Of a stretch of DNA of 5,628 nucleotides, positions 5,150 to 5,628 are shown in pieces. Under the pieces are notes generated by a model, which was given only the letters and a program-made list of their open reading frames with translations, was not told where the DNA came from and searched no databases. The stretch's first letter is position 1, and every line of letters begins with the position of its first letter. The position numbers and the translations under genes were made by a program. This DNA is from Bacteroidota bacterium (GTDB taxonomy: Bacteria > Bacteroidota > Bacteroidia > Flavobacteriales_D > Crocinitomicaceae), in assembly GCA_006226555.1 (NCBI GenBank), contig SBGS01000024.1:1-5628 (forward strand), written 5' to 3'.

Positions 5150-5628
5150 ATGAAACAAGTCCTTGTATCTTGCGATTATTTACACCACTACATTAAGGAT
5201 CCTGATCTTATCCTACTTGATGCAAGCTCACTTGAAAACAAAGCGGGTATCACATCTGTATTTGAAGGACAGACAATTAAAGGAGCTCGTCATTTCGATC
5301 TCAAAAATGCCTTTAGTGATCCTGAAGGAAAATTCCCTAATACCTTTCCATCCACGGAGCAATTCGAAAAGGAATGCCGCTTGTTGGGTATAAAGAACTC
5401 CAGTAAGATCATTGTATTTGATAACCTTGGAATTTATACAAGTCCCAGAGTTTGGTGGATGTTCAAAACAATGGGGCATAAAAATGTGTTTGTTCTTGAC
5501 GGTGGATTACCCGAATGGATAGAAAAAGGATATGAAACTACTGATCACTTCTCTCAGGTCCATATTCCGGGAAACTTCATATGTGATTTTCATCCGGAGC
5601 AAATCAAACATACGGATCAAATTAAAAC
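5150..5628 (+). CDS. Rhodanese-family sulfurtransferase (thiosulfate/3-mercaptopyruvate type), 3'-truncated by the window edge
   Basis: The first 159 codons are visible and the frame is still open at 5628. The start MKQVLVSCDYLHHYI matches the family opening (VS-x-x-x-L). An in-frame stop at 5129-5131 rules out a longer start. The visible part is one rhodanese fold: LILLDASS (about residues 22-29), IKGARHFDL (about 43-51), IIVFDNLG (about 85-92), RVWWMFKTMGH (about 97-107) and VFVLDGGLPEWIEKGY (about 111-126). The RVWW-MF-x-x-x-GH and LDGG-x-x-W pattern is typical of the N-terminal domain of two-domain enzymes such as SseA/TST, where the catalytic Cys lies in the C-terminal domain. That domain would be outside the window. 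Such enzymes transfer sulfur from thiosulfate or 3-mercaptopyruvate to acceptors such as cyanide or thiols. A terminator and a promoter-like site separate it from the cold operon, so it is probably its own transcription unit. Confidence 0.88.
   Translation, partial: MKQVLVSCDYLHHYIKDPDLILLDASSLENKAGITSVFEGQTIKGARHFDLKNAFSDPEGKFPNTFPSTEQFEKECRLLGIKNSSKIIVFDNLGIYTSPRVWWMFKTMGHKNVFVLDGGLPEWIEKGYETTDHFSQVHIPGNFICDFHPEQIKHTDQIK

Noticed and set aside
5163..5393. 76-codon frame on the + strand
   Set aside because: It overlaps the rhodanese frame that starts at 5150 and shows clear family motifs, so this alternative frame is a shadow.
5228..5479. 83-codon frame on the - strand
   Set aside because: It is antisense to the rhodanese domain with no recognisable features.
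1..5628. CRISPR array, tRNA/rRNA, insertion sequence or phage elements
   Set aside because: No regularly spaced repeats, cloverleaf sequence, transposase motifs or phage genes were seen on reading both strands.

Overview
The window looks like chromosomal DNA from a member of the Bacteroidota, most likely Flavobacteriales. The main evidence is a LamG-fold secreted protein ending in a type IX secretion (T9SS) C-terminal sorting domain, preceded by a GldK/GldJ-like protein. Starts generally lack a Shine-Dalgarno sequence and have A/T-rich leaders, and several sites match the Bacteroidota promoter form TAnnTTTG. All recognisable genes are on the + strand. No rRNA, tRNA, CRISPR array, insertion sequence or phage gene is visible.

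Layout. Positions 1-1032 hold the 3' part of a protein with two degenerate SUMF1/FGE-like segments resembling the gliding/T9SS lipoproteins GldK and GldJ. After 34 nt comes a complete LamG-domain T9SS cargo protein (1067-1963). About 290-400 nt of gene-free DNA follow (1964 to 2254 or 2368). They carry two TAnnTTTG elements, a small palindrome and a stem-loop. A compact unit then reads membrane fatty acid desaturase (2369-3349, with N-terminal coding sequence recognisable further upstream), RhlE-type DEAD-box RNA helicase (3377-4534), a 70-residue very basic protein (4545-4757) and a CspA-family cold-shock protein (4762-4956). The gaps are 27, 10 and 4 nt, and a strong intrinsic terminator ends the unit (4975-5005). 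A new promoter-like site at 5085-5118 precedes a rhodanese-family sulfurtransferase (5150 to beyond the window end).

How the genes fit together. The four middle genes cover the two classic needs of a cell in the cold: keeping membranes fluid (desaturase) and keeping RNA unfolded and translatable (helicase, basic protein, CspA). The most interesting reading of the window is therefore a single cold-adaptation operon with a long 5' leader, possibly attenuated after the desaturase gene by a weak terminator-like hairpin.

The main anomaly is the desaturase start. The reading frame upstream of the first ATG encodes about 38 residues that look like the genuine family N-terminus, yet that stretch has no ATG, GTG or TTG. 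At the place where the family Met is expected there is an ATC codon. This is either start-codon loss, a very unusual start, or a sequence error.
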